From the NCBI GenBank assembly GCA_902494135.1, contig CABUSE010000069.1:1-6995 (forward strand): a DNA stretch of 6,995 bases. Reading direction: 5' to 3'. The stretch is from an uncultured Collinsella sp. GTDB lineage: Bacteria; Actinomycetota; Coriobacteriia; Coriobacteriales; Coriobacteriaceae. Positions 1-6,004 of the stretch are shown one piece after another (position 1 is the first letter of the stretch; the number at the start of each line of letters is the position of its first letter). Under the pieces are notes generated by a model. The model was not told where the DNA came from. It worked only from the letters and a program-made list of their open reading frames with translations, and did not search any database. The translations under genes and the position numbers were made by a program.

Positions 1-804
1 ACTTTCGCCTCGTGGAACGTCAACGGCCTGCGCGCCGTGCTCAAAAAGGACCCGAGCTTTATCCAGATCGCGCAAGAACTCGACGTCGATATCCTGGCGC
101 TGCAAGAGACCAAGCTGCAGGAGGGCCAGGTCGATATCGACCTGGCCGGCTATCACCAAACCTGGAGCTACGCCGAGCGCAAGGGCTACTCGGGCACCGC
201 GGTCTTTAGCCGCCAGGAACCGCTGCGCGTACTGCGCGCCGATGCGCTGCTGCCCTACGCCGGCGAGGGCGAGGCGGCCGAGCTCGTCGCCCAAGCCGCA
301 ACCGAGGGCCGCGTCTGCGCGTTGGAGTTCGACAAGTTCTGGTTTGTGGATGTCTACACTCCCAACGCGCAAAACGAACTCGCCCGCATCGACGTGCGCA
401 TGGCCTGGGATGATGCCTATCGCGGCTTTTTGAGCGCGCTTGAGCGCGAGAGCGGCAAACCCGTCGTGACCTGCGGCGACTTTAACGTAGCGCACGAGGA
501 GATCGACCTTAAGAACCCCAAGTCCAACCGCGGCAACGCCGGCTTTTCGGACGAAGAACGCGGCAAGTTTACCGAGCTGCTCAACGCCGGCTTTACCGAT
601 ACCTGGCGCACGGCTAATCCAGACGTCGAGGGCGTCTACAGCTGGTGGAGCTATCGCTTTAATGCCCGCAAGAACAACGCCGGCTGGCGCATCGATTACT
701 TCTTGGTAAGTGATTCAATCGCCAATACCGTGCGCGACACCGATATCCGCGGCGACATCTTTGGCAGCGACCACTGCCCCGTCACCCTCACGCTAGAGCT
801 CTAG
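1..804 (+). CDS. xth: Exodeoxyribonuclease III (AP endonuclease), 5' end cut by window
   Basis: Base-excision repair enzyme of the exonuclease-endonuclease-phosphatase fold. It cleaves DNA at abasic sites and trims 3' ends, using a divalent metal in the cytoplasm. The window enters at the first beta strand: visible residues 2-12 read FASWNVNGLRA, the usual N-terminus, so only a few codons including the start are missing. Further family motifs follow in order: LQETKLQ with the metal-binding Glu at visible residue 36, VDVYTPNAQ, GDFNVAHEEIDL (catalytic Asp and Asn), RGNAGFSDEER, GWRIDYFLVSD, and the terminal SDHCPV with the catalytic His. The 267 visible residues match the family's usual 250-280, and no key residue is missing. 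An internal GTG at position 37 also opens this frame, but it lies after the conserved first strand and cannot be the true start. The gene converges on the ECF operon, which ends at 953. Confidence 0.95.
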   Translation, partial: TFASWNVNGLRAVLKKDPSFIQIAQELDVDILALQETKLQEGQVDIDLAGYHQTWSYAERKGYSGTAVFSRQEPLRVLRADALLPYAGEGEAAELVAQAATEGRVCALEFDKFWFVDVYTPNAQNELARIDVRMAWDDAYRGFLSALERESGKPVVTCGDFNVAHEEIDLKNPKSNRGNAGFSDEERGKFTELLNAGFTDTWRTANPDVEGVYSWWSYRFNARKNNAGWRIDYFLVSDSIANTVRDTDIRGDIFGSDHCPVTLTLEL

Positions 805-819
805 CCCCAAGTAATTCCT

Positions 820-859
820 GGGGGACAGAGGAAAACAAATCATGTGACCCCTCTCCCCC
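820..859. repeat. Imperfect palindrome just after xth
   Basis: Five G at 820-824 pair with five C at 855-859, and AGAGG at 827-831 pairs with CCTCT at 850-854. This gives a 10-bp stem with a two-base bulge (AC, 825-826) and an 18-base loop. It begins 15 bases after the xth stop codon. No T-run follows on either strand, so it is not a textbook intrinsic terminator, although it could still slow polymerase or protect the 3' end of the mRNA. It may also be a remnant of a dispersed intergenic repeat; that part is inference. Confidence 0.5.
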
Positions 860-865
860 TATAAG

Positions 866-928
866 TTGCGGTGGAATAGTTCCTGTTTGGGCAGCAAATA
901 GCCAAAAACGAGAACTATTCCACCGCAA
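866..928. repeat. Perfect 17-bp inverted repeat between convergent genes
   Basis: TTGCGGTGGAATAGTTC at 866-882 is exactly complementary to GAACTATTCCACCGCAA at 912-928. Pairing resumes inside: GTTTGG at 885-890 can pair with CCAAAAAC at 902-909 if two A bulge out, leaving a loop of about 11 bases. The whole 63-base unit is therefore almost one long hairpin. It fills the gap between xth and the ECF S gene, both of which point towards it. No U-tract follows on either strand. It could act as a bidirectional transcription end or mRNA stabiliser, or be one copy of a dispersed palindromic repeat. Only one copy is present in this window. Confidence 0.7.
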
Positions 929-952
929 GTTCGTGAGGGAACGCGAAATGCC

Positions 953-1666
953 TTACAGCCCGTATTTCACGACGACACGGTTAATGCGGCGACACCAAGG
1001 CTTGTACAAGGCGGCCAAAAACACGCAGGTCGCAAGGCCGTGCGTAATATCGAACGGCACTGCCGTGGCAAGACGCGCCACGGCACCCGCCCAAGTAAGC
1101 GGCTGTACAAATCCAATGATGTCATACGCGTTAATCACGACGCCATAGAGCAAGCCCGACGCAAAACCGTACGCCAGCAGCGCCGGCAATCGCACGGTGC
1201 CGTCGGCGCGGTCGAACGCACCCGCGTACGCCAGCGCGCCGCCAACATAGCCAACCAGGCCCCAGGCATACATCTGCCACGGCGTCCACATGCCCTGCCC
1301 AAAAAAGAAATTGCTGGTCAGCGCCGCCAGCGCGCCAACCATGAAACCATTGCGGCGACCAAGCGTCGCCCCCGCGATAATGGCGATGGCGCTCACCGGT
1401 TTAAAGTCGGGAATGGGCCCAAACAGGATGCGCCCCGCCGCCGCCAGCGCCGCGAGCACCAGCGTGGGCATAATCTGGCGCAAACCCGGACGAGATGCCT
1501 CATAACCCGCAAAGAACAGCGCGAGCACCAGCGCCACCACGACCAGCATGGCAAGTGCCGCCTGCTCAACGCCCGCTAGCAACGACGCAGCCATCACCGC
1601 CGGCACCGCCAACAACAGCGGGATCTCCAGTTTTGCAAGCAAACGCGAGAAACGACAGTCCGTCAT
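953..1666 (-). CDS. ECF transporter S component (substrate-binding membrane protein), CbrT-like
   Basis: Integral membrane protein of 237 residues that would bind the vitamin and dock on the ECF energising module. Hydrophobic stretches lie at about residues 14-33, 36-56, 65-83, 92-122 (probably one to two helices), 131-150, 162-180 and 195-220. Between them is the run GPIPDFKPVSAIAIIAGATL (83-102), followed at 119-139 by NFFFGQGMWTPWQMYAWGLVG, typical of S components of this type. The C-terminus is basic (RRINRVVVK). I chose the ATG at 1666, four bases after the ATPase stop codon, which implies translational coupling. A frame extension up to 1741 would overlap the ATPase gene and adds 25 non-hydrophobic residues. 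The ribosome site is weak (AGGG at 1676-1679). It is the last gene of the T-AA-S operon. With a duplicated ATPase as partner, the set resembles predicted cobalamin transporters (CbrTUV), but the substrate remains inference. Confidence 0.82.
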   Translation of the reverse strand: MTDCRFSRLLAKLEIPLLLAVPAVMAASLLAGVEQAALAMLVVVALVLALFFAGYEASRPGLRQIMPTLVLAALAAAGRILFGPIPDFKPVSAIAIIAGATLGRRNGFMVGALAALTSNFFFGQGMWTPWQMYAWGLVGYVGGALAYAGAFDRADGTVRLPALLAYGFASGLLYGVVINAYDIIGFVQPLTWAGAVARLATAVPFDITHGLATCVFLAALYKPWCRRINRVVVKYGL

Positions 1667-1670
1667 CCCA

Positions 1671-3314
1671 TCACGCCCTATAGAACACGTTGTCGGCAAA
1701 GAAGTCGGCCGGGGACTCCATGCAGGCAATCTCGCCGTCAAACATCATGGCGACGTCGTCGGCTACCTGCTCGGCAAAGTCCAAATCGTGCGTAGCCATG
1801 ATGACGGTGCCGCCAGCCTTCGCATGGTCACGCAGGGCGCGGGCGATGGTGCGGCGACTCTCCAGGTCCAAGCCCTTCGTGGGCTCGTCAAGCAGCAGCA
1901 GCTCGGGGCCGATCAGCAGCAGCTTTGCCAGTGCGAGCAGCTGGCGCTGTCCGCCCGAGAGGTCGTAGGGGTGGCGCGTCTCCAGGCCGTCCAGCCCCAA
2001 GCTCGCCGCGCGCTCCCGCGCCACGGTCTCGTCATATCCGCAGGCTGAAGCCCATTCCATCAGCTCGTCGCACACCGTCTCGGCAACCAGCAATGCTTTG
2101 GGATTCTGAGGCAGCAACGCCGCCGAGGCCGCTCCGCGCACCATGCGGCCGCGCTGCAGCTTGGCGGTCTTCGCCAGCACCGAGAGCATCGTCGACTTAC
2201 CGCATCCGTTGCCGCCCACGATCGCATGCACCGCACCGGCCGAAAACGACGCATCGAGCCCACGCAACACCCAGCCGGACGCTCGATCGTAGCGAAACCA
2301 ACCTTCCGACAGGGTGGTAGCCGACCCAGCGTGCATTTTTTGGAGTATTCTGCTTCCATCCGTGCGCGAGAAGGCTTCCAAGCCGTTCTCGAGCGACGTT
2401 TGCGCCACAAATTCGGACGATTTGTCCAATTCCAAACTTTTTTTCGCGCTCGATACGCCCCCGGGCGGCTCCAGAGAGCCCAAATTGTCCTCACGCCTGC
2501 TGAATACTCCGTTTTTTGCACATCGGATGGCACCCCACCCCAACGTGTCATCGGAAAACAGCGATTCTCGGCGTCCCAAAGATGCCATATCCGCCGCCTC
2601 GTGCACGCGGCCATCCTCAATCCGGTACGCACACGTCGCGTATTCGAGCATTGGGCGCGGCTGATGCGTCGCCACAACAACCGTGCAGCCCAGCTCGCGA
2701 TTCACACGAAACAGCGCGTGCAGAAAATTCTTCTCGGCAACGGGATCGAGCTGAGACGTGGGCTCGTCGAGTAACAGCACACGCGGACGCAGCGCCAGAA
2801 CGGCGGCAAGCGACAGCAGCTGCTTGCGGCCACCCGAAAGCGTATCGGTATCGCGATGAAGCCAGTCCTCCAGACCAAAGAAATAGCTGGTCTCGGCAAC
2901 ACGGCGGCGCATCTCGTTGCGCGACATGCCTAAGTTTTCCAGGCCAAACGCCATCTCGTGCCACACGGTCTCGCACACAATCTGGTTCTCGGGATCCTGG
3001 AACACGTAGCCCACGCGCTCCGCAGACGCGCGCACGTCCATGTCGGCAACGTTCTCGCCCAGCACGCGCATATCGCCAATGCGCTCGCCCGCCGGAGCAA
3101 TCTCGGGCTTGAGCAGCGACAGCAGCGTCGACTTACCCGATCCGGTACCGCCGACAAGCAGCGCAAATGCACCTTGGGGAACAGACCAGTCGAGCCCCTC
3201 GAGCACCGCAGCATCGGCCCCGGGGTAGGCAAAGCTCAGGCTCCGCACCTCAATCGCCGGCATATCCGGGCCGCACGCCGCGCCTGACACCGGGCCCCTA
3301 TCCAACCGAGCCAT
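1671..3314 (-). CDS. ECF transporter ATPase, two fused ABC domains (CbrU-like)
   Basis: Cytoplasmic ATPase of 547 residues that drives an ECF importer; both nucleotide-binding domains sit in one chain instead of separate EcfA and EcfA'. Domain 1 (about 20-240): Walker A GGTGSGKST 55-63, Q-loop VFQDPENQ 104-111, signature LSGGRKQ 159-165, Walker B with DE 183-184, switch His217. Domain 2 (about 338-547): Walker A GGNGCGKST 367-375, Q-loop LLPQNP 400-405, signature LSGGQRQ 452-458, DEPTKGLD 476-483, switch His509. Both sites look catalytically complete. The linker (about 245-337) is unusually long and carries a palindromic element (see 2331-2521). The start at 3314 overlaps the T-component stop (TGATG) and has AAGAGG eight bases upstream. 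ATG at 3263 (Met18) sits just before the first conserved strand and is a weaker alternative with no good ribosome site. Transported substrate is inferred only from operon partners. Confidence 0.93.
   Translation of the reverse strand: MARLDRGPVSGAACGPDMPAIEVRSLSFAYPGADAAVLEGLDWSVPQGAFALLVGGTGSGKSTLLSLLKPEIAPAGERIGDMRVLGENVADMDVRASAERVGYVFQDPENQIVCETVWHEMAFGLENLGMSRNEMRRRVAETSYFFGLEDWLHRDTDTLSGGRKQLLSLAAVLALRPRVLLLDEPTSQLDPVAEKNFLHALFRVNRELGCTVVVATHQPRPMLEYATCAYRIEDGRVHEAADMASLGRRESLFSDDTLGWGAIRCAKNGVFSRREDNLGSLEPPGGVSSAKKSLELDKSSEFVAQTSLENGLEAFSRTDGSRILQKMHAGSATTLSEGWFRYDRASGWVLRGLDASFSAGAVHAIVGGNGCGKSTMLSVLAKTAKLQRGRMVRGAASAALLPQNPKALLVAETVCDELMEWASACGYDETVARERAASLGLDGLETRHPYDLSGGQRQLLALAKLLLIGPELLLLDEPTKGLDLESRRTIARALRDHAKAGGTVIMATHDLDFAEQVADDVAMMFDGEIACMESPADFFADNVFYRA
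2331..2521. repeat. Palindromic element embedded in frame in the ATPase linker
   Basis: On the plus strand 2331-2353 begins GTGCATTTTTTGGAGTATTC. The reverse complement of 2499-2521 begins GTGCAAAAAACGGAGTATTC. The two ends agree at 16 of 23 positions: GTGCA, then six differing bases, then GGAGTATTC, one mismatch and GC. Inside are three more palindromes: 2367-2391 (CGAGAAGGCTT against AAGCC-G-TTCTCG), 2410-2431 (AATT-C-GGAC against GTCCAATT) and 2467-2480 (GGCTC against GAGCC). By hand count GC is about 53 percent. On the minus strand it encodes ATPase residues 265-328 without a stop: a hydrophilic, charged segment between the two ABC domains. It belongs to neither domain core. Ends and mobility are inferred from symmetry; I see no target-site duplication. 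Confidence 0.6.
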
Positions 3315-4192
3315 CAGCCGAACCTCTTCTCATCGATCGCATGTAACACACAGGGCAGCACCATCCAGGCAGCGTACACGACATAGCCCAGCCACGGCGC
3401 CGGCACCGAAAGCTGCGGGTAAAACGAATACTGCGTTGTCGCGGTCCATGCCACTGCCACCGCGGCGGCACCAAACAGCGCGAGCCCGACCAGCGCGGCA
3501 ACGTCGCTGCGCCCCAGTCGATACCGCGCGTACGTCGTACGGCGCGACGCAGCACCCCACCCGCGCGAGCGCATGGCATCCGCGCGCTCAAGCGAATCTT
3601 CCATGCCCCAGCCCATCAGCACGCTCGACGCCCGCAGGCGCGATCGCACGGGATCGGTGGGCGCACGCCCCGGTACATCAATCGCATCCTGCACCGCCAG
3701 TACCGTGCGGCCGCGGCGCAAAAACTGTGGGATAAGCCGCATACACATCGAAATCATGAGTGCGATCACCGGCGCGGCGTTGCCCAACAGTGCAAGCACC
3801 TTGTCGTATTCGAGCATCGACGCCGCCGCCTCAAACCACAGCACGCTCGCCACAAACAGCCCGCCCATGCACAGGCCGTAAACCATGCTCTCTAGATACA
3901 CCGCACGCATGCCAATACGAAACAGCTCCGTCGAACCCGAAGCGCTAAACAGCGGATTGACCAGCGCGATAATCAAAATCACCGACAGCTGCCAGCGAAG
4001 CGCCCCCAACGTGCGCGCAGCGCCGCGCGTCGCAAGCCCGTACGCCAGCCCGCCCGCAAGCGACAGCGCGATCAGCACCGGTTGCATCGAGAACATGGTG
4101 AGCCCCAGCGTCAACGCCATGTAGAACGCCGGCACCGCCGGATGCGACATCGAAAATGCCGCGACGGGTTCGTTGCCCGATTCCTCTCGCAT
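3314..4192 (-). CDS. ecfT: ECF transporter T component (transmembrane coupling protein), CbrV-like
   Basis: Membrane scaffold of 292 residues that links the ATPase to the S component. Near the N-terminus it has SMSHPAVPAFYMALTLGLTM (residues 14-33), the conserved entry into the first helices. Further hydrophobic segments lie at about 66-82, 103-122, 140-157, 230-250 and 265-283. Between the helix groups is the cytoplasmic region with the A-R-G coupling motif, ADAMRSRG at 204-211, which in EcfT proteins contacts the ATPase groove. I chose ATG 4192 because the family signature begins about 14 residues later. GTG at 4201 is an alternative, with G-rich sequence five bases upstream. The frame stays open to 4372, beyond the predicted promoter, so a much longer protein is unlikely. 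It is first in the operon, and its stop overlaps the ATPase start. The T role is clear; the cobalamin assignment is inference. Confidence 0.88.
   Translation of the reverse strand: MREESGNEPVAAFSMSHPAVPAFYMALTLGLTMFSMQPVLIALSLAGGLAYGLATRGAARTLGALRWQLSVILIIALVNPLFSASGSTELFRIGMRAVYLESMVYGLCMGGLFVASVLWFEAAASMLEYDKVLALLGNAAPVIALMISMCMRLIPQFLRRGRTVLAVQDAIDVPGRAPTDPVRSRLRASSVLMGWGMEDSLERADAMRSRGWGAASRRTTYARYRLGRSDVAALVGLALFGAAAVAVAWTATTQYSFYPQLSVPAPWLGYVVYAAWMVLPCVLHAIDEKRFG
3323..3328 (-). promoter_or_regulatory. Ribosome binding site of the fused ATPase
   Basis: AAGAGG on the minus strand, eight bases before the ATG at 3314 and inside the last codons of the T-component gene. It decides in favour of the upstream start over ATG 3263 and fits translational coupling through the TGATG overlap. 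Confidence 0.65.
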
Positions 4193-4249
4193 GATATCCA
4201 CGGGCGCCCCCGTCCCCTCGCTCAAACGACAGCTTCGCAGCACCGCCAA

Positions 4250-4304
4250 CGCTGCACGCAAGCAGCGCAAACGCCACGCCGGCGGCGCAAGCCTCAACCG
4301 CCGC
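4250..4304 (-). other. GC-rich leader of the ECF operon with two small hairpins
   Basis: Between the predicted promoter and the T-component start lies a leader of roughly 140 bases. It contains two simple stems: 4282-4287 with 4299-4304 (GCGGCG/CGCCGC, 11-base loop) and 4250-4255 with 4262-4267 (CGCTGC/GCAGCG, six-base loop). I looked for the conserved B12-box of a cobalamin riboswitch and did not find it. At this GC content, stems of six pairs may arise by chance, so a regulatory role is only possible. Confidence 0.25.
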
Positions 4305-4340
4305 AAACCAATCGTTACGCGCTCAACATATGCCTGCGGT

Positions 4341-4368
4341 ATCATATTGCGCCGTGTATCGTTTCCAA
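4341..4368 (-). promoter_or_regulatory. Sigma70-like promoter for the ECF operon
   Basis: On the minus strand TTGGAA (4363-4368) is followed after 16 bases by TATGAT (4341-4346), close to the TTGACA/TATAAT consensus. Transcription would begin near 4334, giving a leader of about 140 bases before the T component. It lies in the divergent gap with glmU, whose start is only 32 bases from the -35 box, so the two transcription units may compete for polymerase. Confidence 0.55.
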
Positions 4369-4390
4369 ACACACGTCTCTATAACGTAAC

Positions 4391-4395
4391 AGGAG
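4391..4395 (+). promoter_or_regulatory. Ribosome binding site of glmU
   Basis: AGGAG, five bases before ATG 4401. It fixes the start of glmU; in-frame codons further upstream lack such a site and precede the conserved N-terminal strand by about 75 residues. TATAAC at 4380-4385 looks like a -10 box but would place the transcript start on this site, so the real glmU promoter is unresolved. Confidence 0.8.
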
Positions 4396-4400
4396 ATCAC

Positions 4401-5813
4401 ATGGACGCAACCGCAATTATCCTCGCTGCCGGCGAGGGCACCCGCATGAAGTCGAACCACTGCAAGGTTTCGCACAAGATCCTGGGCAAGCCCATGGTCC
4501 AGTGGATCGTCGACGCCACCATCAAGGCCGGCTGCAGCCGCGTCGTGGTCGTCATCGGCAGCCACGCCGACGAGATGCGCGCCCTTATCGACGGCACCTA
4601 CGCCAACAGCGCCACCAAGGTCGAGTGCGTTGAGCAGACCGAGCGCCTGGGCACCGGCCACGCCGTGAAAGTCGCGCTCGAGGCCTGCGGCATCACGCAA
4701 GGCCCCGTCGTCGTGCTCAACGGCGACTTGCCCCTCATCACCGCCGACACCGTTGCCAAGTTCGCGCAAACCGTCGCCACCGGCGAGCTCGCCTGCACCG
4801 TCATGACCATGACCCCGCCCGACCCCTTCGGCTACGGCCGCATCAAGCTGGGCGCCGACGGCCAGATCGAGCGCATCATCGAGCAGAAAGACTGCACGCC
4901 CGAGCAGGCCGCCACGCTGCTGGAGTGCAACGCCGGCTGCTACGCCTTTGACGGCGCGCAGCTCGCCGCCCACATTGACGAGATCGGCAACGACAACGCG
5001 CAATCCGAGTACTACCTGCCCGACATGCTCGAGATCCTCAAAGGCCATGGTCAGGCAGTCTCCATCTTCCACTGCGATGACTACCGCGACGGCCTGGGCG
5101 TCAACAGCCGCATCCAGCTCGCACAGCTCACCGCCATCGCGCGCGACCGCATCAACGAGCACTGGATGGCCGAGGGCGTTACCTTCATCGACCCCACGCA
5201 GGCCTGGATCGGCCCCGATGCCACCATCGGCCGAGACACCGTCGTGTGGCCGCAGACGCATCTGATCGGTCACGTCACCGTGGGCGAGGAGTGCCAGCTC
5301 GGCCCCAACAGTCGCCTCACCGACACCACCGTCGGCAGCGGCTGCACCATCGATGAGACCATCGCCATCGAGGCCGTCATCGAGAACGGCGTCGACTGCG
5401 GCCCGCGCGCCTACCTGCGCCCGGGCACCCACATGCTCGACGGCTCCAAGGCCGGCACGCACGTGGAGATCAAGAAGTCCACGATCGGCGAGGGCTCCAA
5501 GGTGCCGCACCTGTCCTACATCGGCGACACCACCATGGGCTCCGGCGTCAACGTGGGTGCAGGCTCCATCACCTGCAACTACGACGGCGTGCACAAGCAC
5601 AAGACCGTCATCGGCAAGGACGCCTTCATCGGTTCCGACACCATGATGGTCGCGCCCGCCCAGATCGGCGACGGCGCGCTCGTGGCCGCCGGCTCCGTCA
5701 TCACCGAGCCGGTCCCGGCCGACGCACTTGGCCTGGGCCGTGCCCGTCAGGTAAACATTGAGGGCTGGGCCGCCGATTACCGCCGCCGTCTGCACGAAGA
5801 CGACGAGGTATAA
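4401..5813 (+). CDS. glmU: Bifunctional GlmU: glucosamine-1-phosphate acetyltransferase / GlcNAc-1-P uridyltransferase
   Basis: Cytoplasmic enzyme of 470 residues, the family's usual length. It acetylates glucosamine-1-phosphate with acetyl-CoA, then joins the product to UTP, making UDP-GlcNAc for peptidoglycan. The N-terminal uridyltransferase (about 1-235) shows LAAGEGTRMKS at 8-18, LGTGHA 83-88, NGDLPL 107-112 with the metal-binding Asp109, GYGRI 144-148, NAG 177-179 and Asn235. The C-terminal left-handed beta helix (about 265-460) consists of hexapeptide repeats with VEIKKS 355-360, the catalytic His in PHLSYIGD (His370), GVNVGAG 382-388 and NYDG 393-396. Every expected catalytic residue is present. 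The tail is short and charged. The stop codon is followed 18 bases later by an intrinsic terminator, so it is not obligately cotranscribed with prs, although glmU-prs is a common bacterial gene pair. Confidence 0.98.
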   Translation: MDATAIILAAGEGTRMKSNHCKVSHKILGKPMVQWIVDATIKAGCSRVVVVIGSHADEMRALIDGTYANSATKVECVEQTERLGTGHAVKVALEACGITQGPVVVLNGDLPLITADTVAKFAQTVATGELACTVMTMTPPDPFGYGRIKLGADGQIERIIEQKDCTPEQAATLLECNAGCYAFDGAQLAAHIDEIGNDNAQSEYYLPDMLEILKGHGQAVSIFHCDDYRDGLGVNSRIQLAQLTAIARDRINEHWMAEGVTFIDPTQAWIGPDATIGRDTVVWPQTHLIGHVTVGEECQLGPNSRLTDTTVGSGCTIDETIAIEAVIENGVDCGPRAYLRPGTHMLDGSKAGTHVEIKKSTIGEGSKVPHLSYIGDTTMGSGVNVGAGSITCNYDGVHKHKTVIGKDAFIGSDTMMVAPAQIGDGALVAAGSVITEPVPADALGLGRARQVNIEGWAADYRRRLHEDDEV

Positions 5814-5830
5814 CGTTTTACCAAGCATCT

Positions 5831-5863
5831 AAGGAGCTGTTCCCATGGGAGCAGCTCCTTTTT
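5831..5863 (+). terminator. Intrinsic terminator after glmU
   Basis: AAGGAGCTG (5831-5839) pairs perfectly with CAGCTCCTT (5852-5860), and the intervening bases contain a second perfect palindrome, TCCCATGGGA (5841-5850), so nearly the entire hairpin is paired. A run of five T (5859-5863) follows. It is the clearest terminator in the window and separates glmU from prs. Confidence 0.92.
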
Positions 5864-5954
5864 CTATCGTGACCTGCGCAACCGGATGAGTGGTCGGTTC
5901 GTGTCCGTTGACGGTAAAGACGTTATCAAGACCCGATTAACCCCGTCGCGCGGT

Positions 5955-5960
5955 TACAAT
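5955..5960 (+). promoter_or_regulatory. Possible -10 box of prs
   Basis: TACAAT lies 44 bases before the prs start and downstream of the glmU terminator, where a separate promoter is expected. No convincing -35 hexamer sits 16-18 bases upstream. TTGACG at 5908-5913 is a good -35 word but is too far away (41 bases). The rest of 5864-5954 shows nothing I can name. Confidence 0.35.
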
Positions 5961-5991
5961 GCAACAAGGCATCTATATGGCATTCGATATA

Positions 5992-5997
5992 AAGGAG
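5992..5997 (+). promoter_or_regulatory. Ribosome binding site of prs
   Basis: AAGGAG, seven bases before ATG 6005. It supports that start over the internal Met12 codon at 6038. TATAT (5974-5978) and ATATA (5987-5991) immediately upstream could form a weak AU stem that leaves the site exposed. Confidence 0.8.
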
Positions 5998-6004
5998 AAG
6001 GGTA

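Noticed and set aside
2331..2680. Possible frameshift or gene fusion artefact in the ATPase linker
   Set aside because: Both ABC domains are in the same frame with no stop between them, and all motifs appear in order, so a single continuous protein is the simplest reading.
2226..2774. Plus-strand open frame across the ATPase linker
   Set aside because: It lies wholly inside the ATPase gene on the opposite strand. It spans the region where codon bias is weaker, which leaves several frames open; I see no motif in it.
4380..4385. TATAAC as the glmU -10 box
   Set aside because: It would start the transcript on the AGGAG ribosome site, and there is no -35 box at a normal distance.
4193..4400. 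Cobalamin riboswitch before the ECF operon
   Set aside because: The leader of about 140 bases is short for this class and I could not find the conserved B12-box or its partner elements.
4323..5828. Very long antisense open frame opposite glmU
   Set aside because: It mirrors a complete, motif-rich GlmU gene. Its translation is a low-complexity mix of Gly, Ala, Asp and Val, as expected from the complement of GC-biased codons, and it has no recognisable domain.
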